Positions 1 through 6,333 of a stretch of 13,440 bases of DNA are shown piece after piece. A program made the position numbers and the translations under genes. Source of the DNA: Chloroflexota bacterium. Lineage in GTDB: Bacteria; Chloroflexota; Anaerolineae; 4572-78; J111. The stretch spans positions 1-13,440 of the forward strand of contig RFJV01000140.1 of assembly GCA_003694775.1 (NCBI GenBank), read 5' to 3'. Position 1 is the stretch's first letter. Each line of letters opens with the position of its first letter. Below the pieces are notes generated by a model. The model was given only the letters and a program-made list of their open reading frames with translations, did not search any database and was not told the origin of the DNA.

Positions 1-534
1 GCCCATCTCCTGCTGGGCTTCATCCACCCCGACCGGGGAGAGATTCTGGTGGGCGACACGCCCCTGGCGCAGATTGACCTGAGCCGGTGGCGCGCTCAGG
101 TGGCCTGGGTTCCCCAGCGGCCCTACCTGTTCAACGCTTCTGTGGCCGACAACATCCGCCTGGGCCGGCCCACCGCGGATATGCCGGCCATCCGGGAGGC
201 CGCCCGGCTGGCCGCGGCAGAATCATTCATCGAGGCCCTGCCGCAGGGCTACGACACCCTCATCGGTGAGCGGGGGGTGCGGCTCAGCGGCGGCCAGGCC
301 CAGCGCCTGGCCCTGGCCCGCGCCTTTCTCAAGGACGCGGCCATCATTGTCCTGGACGAACCCACAGCCAGCCTGGACCCGGCCCTGGAAGCCGAAATCC
401 AGGCCGCCATCGAGCGGCTGGTGCAGAACCGGCTGGCCCTGGTCATCGCCCACCGGCCCTACACCATCCGCCGCGCCGGCCGCGTGGTCAGACTGAACGC
501 CGGACAGATGGAGGAGGCCGCCGGTGAACCGTGA
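1..534 (+). CDS. cydD: CydD C-terminal ATPase domain, partial (thiol exporter)
   Basis: This is the 3' end of an ABC transporter subunit; the frame is open from base 1, so the true start lies upstream. The visible 177 residues are the nucleotide-binding domain after Walker A: a Q-loop (VPQRPYLF), the signature LSGGQAQR, Walker B (IIVLDEP) and an H-loop (IAHR). The stop overlaps the start of the next gene by 11 bases, so the two are translated together. CydDC is known as a heterodimeric inner-membrane exporter of glutathione and cysteine that supports cytochrome bd maturation. I call this half CydD from gene order and because the downstream partner is clearly of the CydC type. The membrane domain is not in the window, so another fused-ABC exporter half is possible. 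Confidence 0.82.
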   Translation, partial: AHLLLGFIHPDRGEILVGDTPLAQIDLSRWRAQVAWVPQRPYLFNASVADNIRLGRPTADMPAIREAARLAAAESFIEALPQGYDTLIGERGVRLSGGQAQRLALARAFLKDAAIIVLDEPTASLDPALEAEIQAAIERLVQNRLALVIAHRPYTIRRAGRVVRLNAGQMEEAAGEP

Positions 535-2245
535 CCTTCTGCGCCTCCTGCGGCTTGTGGCCCCCTTCCGCTGGTGGATAGTGCTGGCCGCCCTGCTGGG
601 CTTTGCCACCGTGGGAAGCAGTATCGGGCTGATGGCAACCTCGGCTTATATCATCGCCAAAGCCGCGCTCCATCCCCCCCTGGCCGACCTGCAGGTGGCT
701 ATCGTTGGGGTACGGTTTTTTGGCCTTGCCCGCGGGGTGTTCCGCTACCTGGAGCGGTATGTATCCCACCAGGTCACATTCCGCCTGCTGGCCCGGCTCC
801 GGGTCTGGTTTTACCGGGCCATCGAACCGCTGGCCCCGGCCCGGCTGGTCGACCGGCACAGCGGCGACCTGCTCAGCCGTATTCTGGCCGACATCGGCAG
901 TCTGGAGCAGTTCTACGTGCGGGTTATTGCCCCGCCCGCAGTGGCCGGCCTGACCCTGGCTCTGACCGTCTGGCTGATGGGCCGTTTTTCGGGCCGGCTG
1001 GCCGCGTCAGCCGGATTAATGCTCCTGCTGGCCGGTCTGGGCCTGCCGTGGCTGACCCGCCGGCTTGGTCGCGGGGTGGGCCAGGCCCTCACCGAAACCC
1101 GCGCCCGGCTGAGCGCGGCCCTGGTGGATACCGTTCAGGGCGCGGCAGACCTGCTTCTGTCGGGGCAGGAGGCCGGCCAGCGGCAGAAGACGGACCGGCT
1201 GGGCCGCGAGCTGGCCCACTGGCAGGCCCGCGAAACGGCCCTGTCCGGCTTCCACACCGCGCTGGCAGAAATGCTGGTCGACTGGACCGCGCTGGTCATC
1301 CTGCTGGTCGCCATTCCGCAGGTCAACCGCGGGGCGCTGGACGGCGTTTATCTGGCCCTGCTGGTGCTGGCCGCGATGTCGGCGTTTGAAGCGGTGCTCC
1401 CTCTGCCGGAAGCCTGGCAGAACCTGGAAGCCAGCCTCACCGCGGCCCGCCGGCTGTTTGAGCTGGTCGACGCGCCGCCGGCGGTGGCAGACCCGCCGGA
1501 GCCTCTGCCGCCCCCCGCCCGCTTTGACCTGTCTGTCCGCGGGCTGACCTTCCGCTACCGGCCCGGCGAACCACCGGCCCTGCAGGAGGTCAGCTTCCGG
1601 CTGGCGGAAGGGGCAAAGATTGCCCTGGTAGGGCCAAGCGGCGCGGGCAAGTCTACCCTGCTTCACCTTCTGCTTCGCTTCTGGGAGGTAGAGCAGGGCC
1701 AAATCCGGCTGGGCGGCAGTGACCTGCGCCGCTACCGGGCCGAAGATGTCCGGCGGGTGATGGCCCTGGTTTCCCAGCAGACGCACCTGTTCAACGGAAC
1801 CATCCGGGACAACCTGCGCCTGGCCCGCCCCACCGCCACCGAAGCCGAACTGGCCGCGGCCGTCCAGAAGGCGCAGTTGGATGCTTTTATCCAGAGCCTG
1901 CCCGACGGGTACGATACCTGGATAGGGGAGCAGGGAGTCCGGCTCAGCGGCGGCGAGCGCCAGCGAGTGGCCGTGGCCCGCGCCCTTCTGCAGAATGCGC
2001 CCATCCTCCTGCTGGACGAGCCAACCGCCAACCTGGACCCGGACACAGAACAGGCCCTGCTGGAAACCATTTTCGACGCCCTGGCAGACCGGTCTATCCT
2101 GATGGCAACGCACCGGCTGGTCGGGATGGACAGAATGGACGAGATTCTGGTGCTCCGGCAGGGCCGGATTGTGGAACGAGGCCGGCATGTCGACCTGCTG
2201 GAAGCGGACGGCCTCTACCGTTTTCTGTGGGAGCGCCGGTTTTGA
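524..2245 (+). CDS. cydC: CydC, thiol reductant ABC exporter subunit
   Basis: This 573-residue protein has the normal length for a fused ABC exporter half. The first ~310 residues form the transmembrane domain, with hydrophobic segments near residues 18-45, 140-180 and 250-290. They include the CydC-typical stretch VRFFGLARGVFRYLERYVSH and FRLLARLR. The ATPase domain has Walker A GPSGAGKST near 370, a Q-loop (LVSQQTHLF), signature LSGGERQR near 473, Walker B ILLLDEP near 494 and an H-loop (ATHR) near 528. The GTG start at 524 overlaps cydD by 11 bases. Its ATPase closely resembles the preceding one, as expected for a heterodimer. CydDC exports cysteine and glutathione to keep the outer face reduced for cytochrome bd and c assembly. 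No cydAB is in view. Confidence 0.88.
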   Translation: MNRDLLRLLRLVAPFRWWIVLAALLGFATVGSSIGLMATSAYIIAKAALHPPLADLQVAIVGVRFFGLARGVFRYLERYVSHQVTFRLLARLRVWFYRAIEPLAPARLVDRHSGDLLSRILADIGSLEQFYVRVIAPPAVAGLTLALTVWLMGRFSGRLAASAGLMLLLAGLGLPWLTRRLGRGVGQALTETRARLSAALVDTVQGAADLLLSGQEAGQRQKTDRLGRELAHWQARETALSGFHTALAEMLVDWTALVILLVAIPQVNRGALDGVYLALLVLAAMSAFEAVLPLPEAWQNLEASLTAARRLFELVDAPPAVADPPEPLPPPARFDLSVRGLTFRYRPGEPPALQEVSFRLAEGAKIALVGPSGAGKSTLLHLLLRFWEVEQGQIRLGGSDLRRYRAEDVRRVMALVSQQTHLFNGTIRDNLRLARPTATEAELAAAVQKAQLDAFIQSLPDGYDTWIGEQGVRLSGGERQRVAVARALLQNAPILLLDEPTANLDPDTEQALLETIFDALADRSILMATHRLVGMDRMDEILVLRQGRIVERGRHVDLLEADGLYRFLWERRF

Positions 2246-2247
2246 GG

Positions 2248-2276
2248 TAGACACCGGCCAAAATCTGTGCTACACT
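2248..2276 (+). promoter_or_regulatory. Likely sigma70-type promoter for the GNAT gene
   Basis: A -35-like TAGACA (2248-2253) is followed by a 17-base spacer and TACACT (2271-2276). TGC directly before the -10 makes it an extended -10. It begins just after the cydC stop and lies 60 bases before the next ATG, so the acetyltransferase is probably a separate transcription unit. This is a match by eye only. Confidence 0.5.
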
Positions 2277-2336
2277 TGATGCCCGGAGATGCTTCGTGTT
2301 TTATTCGTAGACGGCTGAGCAACCTGAGGTGGATAT

Positions 2337-2783
2337 ATGGCAGAAGCCAAATTTTTGATTGAACCGGCCCAACCCGCCGACCGGGCCGCAGTGCTGGACC
2401 TGCTGGGCCACTGCGGTCTGCCCACCGACGGCCTGGCCGACCACTGGGCCGCGGTGCTGGTGGCCCGCGACGGGGAGCAGGTGGCCGGGTGCGCCGGGCT
2501 GGAGCTGTACGGCCAGTATGCCCTGCTCCGGTCGGTGGCGGTCGCGCCGGCCTACCGGGGATGCGGGCTGGGCCGGCAGTTAACCGGCCAGGCCCTGCAG
2601 ATGGCCCGCGGTCGGGGAGTGCGGCAGGTATACCTGCTCACCGAAACCGCGGCAGACTACTTTCCCCGGTTTGGCTTCCAGCCGGTCGACCGGACTGCCG
2701 TGCCGGAAGCAGTCCGGCAGTCGGTAGAGTTTACCTCGGCCTGCCCCCAGTCGGCCCAGGCGATGGCGCTGGTGCTGGTGTAG
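2337..2783 (+). CDS. GNAT N-acetyltransferase, ArsN2-like
   Basis: This 148-residue single-domain GNAT protein carries the acetyl-CoA pyrophosphate-binding loop YRGCGLGRQL after the hydrophobic strand LLRSVAVAPA, at about residues 67-84. The C-terminal half (DYFPRFGFQPVDRTAVPEAV, then EFTSACPQSA) reads like the ArsN2 family, which is often found with arsenic-resistance genes. The ATG at 2337 is preceded by GAGGTGG (2326-2332). No ars genes are visible nearby, and the gene sits alone between two operons. The substrate is unknown to me. ArsN1 relatives acetylate organoarsenicals or phosphinothricin-like compounds, but that cannot be transferred here with confidence. A general small-molecule or amino-acid acetyltransferase is the alternative. 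Confidence 0.78.
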   Translation: MAEAKFLIEPAQPADRAAVLDLLGHCGLPTDGLADHWAAVLVARDGEQVAGCAGLELYGQYALLRSVAVAPAYRGCGLGRQLTGQALQMARGRGVRQVYLLTETAADYFPRFGFQPVDRTAVPEAVRQSVEFTSACPQSAQAMALVLV

Positions 2784-2800
2784 TGCTTTGTGCCTTTTTT
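2765..2800 (+). terminator. Weak possible intrinsic terminator after the GNAT gene
   Basis: GGCGC (2765-2769) can pair with GTGCC (2790-2794), including one G-U pair, across a 20-base loop, and six T residues follow (2795-2800). The short stem and long loop make it a weak candidate, and it overlaps the end of the coding region. Position and T-tract are its main support. Confidence 0.25.
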
Positions 2801-2864
2801 CACGGAAAGGACGATTGTCACGGTTGCAAAATGACATTTGCCACTATTCCCTGCCGCATTGTTG

Positions 2865-2873
2865 TGGTATGCT
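2865..2873 (+). promoter_or_regulatory. Possible extended -10 promoter for the DRTGG/CBS/PHP operon
   Basis: TGGTATGCT at 2865-2873 matches an extended -10 (TGN plus TATGCT), 40 bases before the ATG at 2914. No good -35 lies at 17 bases; TTGCCA at 2838-2843 is too far away. The 130-base gap after the GNAT stop is consistent with a new transcription unit starting here. Confidence 0.35.
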
Positions 2874-2913
2874 GGCAGTGCAGTACAACTCGTCCCCATC
2901 CTGAGGAGTCACC

Positions 2914-3318
2914 ATGCGCCTAGCCGACGTCCTGAACATAGTCCAGGCCAGATTTTTCCTGCCCGACTCCGTACAGTCTCCCAGTCCCTCTGTGCTGAAC
3001 CGGGAACTGCGTGTTGGCGGCAGTGCCGACCTGATGAGCGATGTGCTGTGCTACGATATGAGTCAGGGGCTGTTGATTACCGGTCTCATCAACCCCCAAA
3101 CCGTGCGCACCGCAGAGATGGTGGATGTGGCGGCTATTTTGATTGTGCGGGGAAAAACGCCGCCACCGGAAACCATTCGGACGGCGTGGGAAGCAGGTAT
3201 CCCCTTGCTGGGAACGCAGATGACTATGTTCGAAGCCTGCGGACGGCTGTACATGGCAAATCTACCGTCGGCAGTCCGCTTTGCCGGCGCCCCGCCCCCT
3301 GACTGCACCGCCCATTGA
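2914..3318 (+). CDS. DRTGG-domain protein 1
   Basis: This small soluble protein of 134 residues has no signal peptide or membrane segment. From about residue 36 it matches the DRTGG-domain fold pattern: a DVLCYDM stretch, then LLITGLINPQTVRTAEMVDVAAILIVRG, then a helix and GIPLLGTQMTMFEACGRLY. The literal DRTGG motif is absent, as in many members of the domain family. The ATG follows TGAGGAG (2902-2908) at 5 bases. It opens a block that continues with a CBS/ATPase fusion, a second DRTGG protein and a PHP protein. In clostridial [FeFe]-hydrogenase loci, as I recall them, the same set appears. DRTGG domains are often coupled to CBS domains and are suspected ligand or regulatory modules; the function is not known. 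Confidence 0.72.
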   Translation: MRLADVLNIVQARFFLPDSVQSPSPSVLNRELRVGGSADLMSDVLCYDMSQGLLITGLINPQTVRTAEMVDVAAILIVRGKTPPPETIRTAWEAGIPLLGTQMTMFEACGRLYMANLPSAVRFAGAPPPDCTAH

Positions 3319-3354
3319 CATCCGGCACTGCTGACCGGCATAAAACTGCCAGTC

Positions 3355-3359
3355 AGGAG
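3355..3359 (+). promoter_or_regulatory. Ribosome binding site fixing the CBS/ATPase start
   Basis: AGGAG lies 6 bases before ATG 3366. It favours that start over the in-frame TTG at 3315, which overlaps the preceding gene and has no comparable site. Confidence 0.7.
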
Positions 3360-3365
3360 CATGCA

Positions 3366-4451
3366 ATGGCGCAACTTCCACTCAGCGAGCAAGATATGCT
3401 GGTAGACCGCGGAGCCGGCTTCATCACCCGTGCGGAAGAGCTGGCCTACGAACTGAAAGTGGAACAGGTGATGACGCGCGACGTCAAAACCGTGACCCCG
3501 CGCACGCTGATTATTGACGTGCTGAACCTGTTTCGGGAAGCCAGAATTTCCGGCGCGCCGGTGGTAGACCAGGACAGGCTGGTGGGTGTCATCAGCATCG
3601 AGGACCTGATTCGCGCCCTGCGCGACTCCGGACGCAGTGAACTGCGGGCCTCGGTGTCGGACTATATGACCACCCGGCTGGTGACGGTCAATGTATACGA
3701 TTCCATCATCGAGGCGCTCAAGCTGTTTGCCAAAACCAAGCTGGGCCGCCTGCTGGTGGTCGACCGGGCCGGCCGGCTGGCCGGTATCATCACCAAAGGA
3801 GACATCACCCGCGGTCTGCTCAACGCCCTCCAGCGAGACATCGAAACCGAAGAGCTGAAGCGATACCGGGCCAGCCATCTGTTCGAAGACATCATTTCCG
3901 ACCGGACCAGCCTTATCCTGCGCTACCACATTGCCCCCAGAGACTTCATCAACGGCGGTGCGGCCTCCAGCAACATCAAGCGCGCCCTGCTCCGCCTGGG
4001 GGCCAATCCCCAGTTGGCCCGTCGCTGTGGCGTGGCCGTGTACGAAGCGGAAATGAACCTGATTATCCACGCCACCAACGGCGGCGATATTGAGGTCGAG
4101 ATAGAACCACACCAGATTGTCATCCACGTCACCGATGACGGGCCGGGTATTGAGGACATCGAGCAGGCCATGCAGCCCGGCTTTTCCACCGCGCCCCCGG
4201 AAATCCGGGAGCTTGGCTTTGGGGCCGGCATGGGCCTGCAGAACATCAAGCGGTCGGTGGACGAACTGAACATCGAATCAACGCCGGCCCGGCCCCGGCT
4301 GATTATGAAGCCCAAGCGAGGCCGGGAAGAGTGGGAGCTGAGCCGGGAACCTGCCCCCGGCCAGGGCACCCGCCTGACGATGAAATTTTTCCTGCAAGCC
4401 GACCAATCGCTGGAAAGACATTCTTCAACCGGGAGGGAGAGCGCTGAATGA
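3366..4451 (+). CDS. CBS-pair / GHKL ATPase fusion (anti-sigma-kinase-like)
   Basis: This 361-residue cytoplasmic protein has a ligand-sensing half and an ATPase half. Two CBS repeats occupy about residues 35-87 and 95-155 (VMTRDVKTVTP..., then YMTTRLVTVNV...); CBS pairs commonly bind adenine nucleotides. A linker leads to a GHKL domain of the RsbW/RsbT type. It shows an N-box with E227 and N231, a G1 box DDGPG at 257-261, a G2 box GFGAGMGL at 284-291 and a final GQGTRLTM. An insertion of about 25 residues rich in basic and acidic side chains separates the last two. There is no phospho-accepting His region, so it is not a classical sensor kinase. The start at ATG 3366 is set by AGGAG. Its stop overlaps the next start (ATGA). 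I infer an energy-state-responsive serine kinase or anti-sigma-like switch; the partner is unknown. Confidence 0.8.
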   Translation: MAQLPLSEQDMLVDRGAGFITRAEELAYELKVEQVMTRDVKTVTPRTLIIDVLNLFREARISGAPVVDQDRLVGVISIEDLIRALRDSGRSELRASVSDYMTTRLVTVNVYDSIIEALKLFAKTKLGRLLVVDRAGRLAGIITKGDITRGLLNALQRDIETEELKRYRASHLFEDIISDRTSLILRYHIAPRDFINGGAASSNIKRALLRLGANPQLARRCGVAVYEAEMNLIIHATNGGDIEVEIEPHQIVIHVTDDGPGIEDIEQAMQPGFSTAPPEIRELGFGAGMGLQNIKRSVDELNIESTPARPRLIMKPKRGREEWELSREPAPGQGTRLTMKFFLQADQSLERHSSTGRESAE

Positions 4452-4792
4452 CCCTGCAAGAGATTATCGACCGGCTAAATTTAACCGTTCTGACCGAGAA
4501 AAAGGATTTTACCGCCATAACGCCTTCCGGCGTCTACGCTTCGGACCTGCTGAGCTGTGTGATGGCCGGGGCACACCGCCGCGGTCTGTGGATTACGCTC
4601 CAGTCGCACGTCAACATTGTGGCGGTAGCGGCCCTGCTGGACCTGAGCGCGGTTATCATCACCGAAGGCAGTACACCGGAGCCGGATGTCATCCAGAAGG
4701 CCAATCGGGAAGAAGTTACCCTTCTGCTGACCCCGGCCCCAACCTATACGGTAGCCGGCAAGCTGTGGGAGCTGGGCCTGCGCGAAGGTTAG
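4448..4792 (+). CDS. DRTGG-domain protein 2
   Basis: This 114-residue protein consists almost entirely of one DRTGG-type domain. YASDLLSCVMAG (about 31-42) is followed by LWITLQSHVNIVAVAALLDLSA and IITEGSTPEPDVIQKA, closing with LLLTPAPTYTVAGKLWELGL. It is closer to the family pattern than the first DRTGG gene (2914-3318), and the literal DRTGG motif is again missing. It starts inside the stop of the CBS/ATPase gene (ATGA at 4448-4451), with a purine-rich GGGAGGGAG upstream, so translational coupling is likely. Two DRTGG proteins flanking a CBS/ATPase protein suggests a heteromeric complex. No catalytic residues can be assigned. Confidence 0.75.
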   Translation: MTLQEIIDRLNLTVLTEKKDFTAITPSGVYASDLLSCVMAGAHRRGLWITLQSHVNIVAVAALLDLSAVIITEGSTPEPDVIQKANREEVTLLLTPAPTYTVAGKLWELGLREG

Positions 4793-4801
4793 TCCGCCGC
4801 C

Positions 4802-5557
4802 GTGAAGACCTATACCGCCGAACTGCACGTCCATACCGTGGTGTCTCCATGCGCCGCGGTGGAGATGATTCCCCCCCTCATTGTAGACGAAGCCCTCAGC
4901 CGGGGTATCAACCTCATTGCCATCACCGACCACAACACCACCGCCAATGTGGCCGCGGTGCAGGAGGCCGCCCGCGAGACGGGGCTGGCCGTTCTGCCGG
5001 GCATGGAACTGCAAACCAAAGAGGAAATCCACCTGCTCTGCCTGTTCGACACGCTGGAGCAGGCAGAAGCCTGGCAGGCGCATGTCGACATACACCTGCC
5101 GGACCTGCCCAACAACATCGACTACTTTGGCGAGCAGTTCGTGGTGGATGCCACAGGCGATTTTATCCGCCGTGAACCCCGCCTGCTGATTACCTCGGCC
5201 AATCTCAGCCTGGAAAACGCGGTGGCCGGGGTACACCGGCTGGGCGGCCTGGCGATTCCGGCCCACGTCAACCGCAAGGCCTTCAGTCTGTTTGCCAACC
5301 TGGGTTTTCTTCCCCCCGACGTGCCGGTGGACGGGCTGGAAATTTCCCGACACATCACCCCCGACGAGGCCCGGCGGCAGTTTCCCCAGCTACAGCACTA
5401 CCCCCTCATCCAGAGCGGCGATGTACACTTTCTGCACGAATTTCTGGGCGCCAACCGGTTTACCATCGCCCGCCCCACCATCGCCGAACTGAAGCTGGCC
5501 CTGCAAGGACAGGCCGGCCGCCGGCTGGAAATCCGCCCGGCAGAAAAAACCACCTGA
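4802..5557 (+). CDS. PHP-domain metal-dependent phosphoesterase
   Basis: This 251-residue soluble protein has what looks like a full set of PHP metal ligands: H9 and H11 (HVH), D43-H44 (ITDHN), E69 (GME), H77, H155 (PAHVN) and D207-H209 (GDVH). That pattern supports an active trinuclear metallohydrolase of the TrpH-like group. Known members hydrolyse phosphoesters such as nucleoside 3',5'-bisphosphates, oligonucleotide 5' ends or histidinol phosphate. The substrate here cannot be read from the sequence. The start is GTG 4802, nine bases after the previous stop, with only a weak upstream GAAGG. Co-location with the CBS/ATPase block suggests it handles a nucleotide or phosphorylated signal, but it could be an unrelated housekeeping enzyme. 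Its stop abuts an octamer repeat array. Confidence 0.82.
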   Translation: MKTYTAELHVHTVVSPCAAVEMIPPLIVDEALSRGINLIAITDHNTTANVAAVQEAARETGLAVLPGMELQTKEEIHLLCLFDTLEQAEAWQAHVDIHLPDLPNNIDYFGEQFVVDATGDFIRREPRLLITSANLSLENAVAGVHRLGGLAIPAHVNRKAFSLFANLGFLPPDVPVDGLEISRHITPDEARRQFPQLQHYPLIQSGDVHFLHEFLGANRFTIARPTIAELKLALQGQAGRRLEIRPAEKTT

Positions 5558-5653
5558 CGCCCTATCGCATTACCGCCCTATCGCATTATCGCATTACCGC
5601 CCTATCGCCCTATCGCCCTATCGCATTATCGCATTATCGCATTACCGCCCCGC
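5558..5653 (+). repeat. Octanucleotide tandem array 1 (CGCCCTAT / CGCATTAY)
   Basis: Eleven exact 8-base units stand head to tail, with a twelfth degenerate one (CGCCCCGC). The order of unit types is A C A B C A A A B B C, where A is CGCCCTAT, B is CGCATTAT and C is CGCATTAC. Every unit begins with CGC. The array begins on the first base after the PHP gene stop and ends about 35 bases before the first operator. It has no open frame with coding character and no obvious hairpin. Confidence 0.95.
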
Positions 5654-5688
5654 CTCACAGCCCCTCCATGACATTCTTCTACCCTTTT

Positions 5689-5704
5689 TGTGACAAATGT
5701 CACA
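5689..5704 (+). promoter_or_regulatory. Operator 1: perfect TGTGA-N6-TCACA palindrome
   Basis: TGTGACAAATGTCACA is a 16-base inverted repeat whose arms extend to six pairs (TGTGAC / GTCACA). It fits both the CRP/FNR-family consensus TGTGA-N6-TCACA and the Rex consensus TTGTGA-N6-TCACAA with one end mismatch. Its centre (5696.5) lies at about -42 relative to the promoter inferred at 5704-5732, a class II activator position. It abuts the -35 hexamer, so repression is also possible. Confidence 0.7.
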
Positions 5705-5732
5705 TGACACACCATCCATACCGTGATAAAAT
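5704..5732 (+). promoter_or_regulatory. Promoter of the nuoE/nuoF-like operon
   Basis: The -35 ATGACA (5704-5709; one mismatch to TTGACA), a 17-base spacer and the -10 TAAAAT (5727-5732) preceded by TGA form a strong extended -10 promoter. The start of transcription would be near 5739, about 48 bases before ATG 5787. The -35 abuts operator 1 and the -10 is buried in operator 2, so occupancy of the second site should block RNA polymerase. Confidence 0.65.
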
Positions 5733-5737
5733 TCACA
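5722..5737 (+). promoter_or_regulatory. Operator 2: GTGA-N6-TCAC palindrome over the -10
   Basis: CGTGATAAAATTCACA has the same GTGA-N6-TCAC core as operator 1. Its right half, TTCACAA, matches a Rex half-site. The two centres are 33 bp apart, about three helical turns, so two dimers would lie on the same DNA face. It covers the -10 hexamer, the classic place for a repressor. The target genes encode NADH-linked redox subunits, which makes the NADH/NAD+ sensor Rex the more attractive candidate; a CRP/FNR-type protein cannot be excluded. Confidence 0.62.
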
Positions 5738-5776
5738 ATAAGGGGATTGGCAAAACTTCCCTCACCTTTTCTTGCC

Positions 5777-5780
5777 GGAG
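5777..5780 (+). promoter_or_regulatory. Ribosome binding site fixing the first nuoE-like start
   Basis: GGAG lies 6 bases before ATG 5787. It rules out the upstream in-frame TTG 5772, which would put this site inside the gene. Confidence 0.65.
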
Positions 5781-5786
5781 AGAACG

Positions 5787-6320
5787 ATGCTCAAAATACT
5801 GGAAAAGATACCGGACACGGACCCGCTGGCCGCGCCTGAACAGCGCGCCATCATCGACGACATTCTGGAACGGAACAAAGATGTTCCCGGCGCAACGATG
5901 GTTGTGCTCAGCGAACTGCAAAGCCGTATCGGGCACATTTCCCCGGCGATGCAGGCGTACGTGGCCCAAAAACTGCGCGTCCCGCTGAGCGAGGTCAACG
6001 GGGTGGTTTCCTTTTACTCTTTCTTTACCACCCAGCCCAAAGGACGGTACATCTTCAAATTCTGTCTGGGGACGGCCTGCTACGTGCGGGGCACTCCCCA
6101 GCTCATCGACAAGGCCCAGCAGGTGCTGGGCATCAAGCTGGGCGAAACCACGCCCGACGGACAGATTACCCTGGAAACCTGCCGGTGCGTTGGCGCGTGC
6201 AGTCAGGCGCCGGTGGCAATGGTCAACGAAGACATCCACGGACGCATCCGGCCCAACAAACTGCCGCAGATAATCCGGCGCTACCAGCTCAAGCAGAAGA
6301 ACGGGAAGGACGAGGCGTAA
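5787..6320 (+). CDS. NuoE/HydC-like [2Fe-2S] subunit 1
   Basis: This 177-residue thioredoxin-fold protein is of the NuoE (24 kDa) family. A helical N-terminal part (about 1-75, with VVLSELQSRIGHISPAM) precedes the [2Fe-2S] domain. The ligands are C93 and C98 (CLGTAC), then C134 and C138 (CVGAC), followed by the family segment SQAPVAMVN; all four are present. In complex I and HydABC-type complexes this subunit docks on the NuoF/HydB flavoprotein and accepts electrons from FMN. The start ATG 5787 follows GGAG at 6 bases. It is the first gene behind the operator-bearing promoter. A GHKL ATPase gene follows 13 bases later. HymA or HydC would be equally fair names. Confidence 0.9.
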   Translation: MLKILEKIPDTDPLAAPEQRAIIDDILERNKDVPGATMVVLSELQSRIGHISPAMQAYVAQKLRVPLSEVNGVVSFYSFFTTQPKGRYIFKFCLGTACYVRGTPQLIDKAQQVLGIKLGETTPDGQITLETCRCVGACSQAPVAMVNEDIHGRIRPNKLPQIIRRYQLKQKNGKDEA

Positions 6321-6333
6321 ATCGGGTGATGGC

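Noticed and set aside
2815..2837. TTGTCA / TGACAT inverted repeat upstream of the DRTGG operon as a third operator
   Set aside because: The half-sites are TGTCA and TGACA separated by 11 bases, not the GTGA-N6-TCAC form of the two operators at 5689-5737. It could be chance in an AT-rich gap.
3315..3365. Longer CBS/ATPase protein from TTG 3315
   Set aside because: It would overlap the previous gene and lacks a ribosome site, whereas ATG 3366 has AGGAG at 6 bases and a family-like N-terminus.
5558..5653. CRISPR array
   Set aside because: Units are 8 bases and contiguous, with no unique spacers and no cas genes. It is a simple tandem array; the same holds for 9226-9332.
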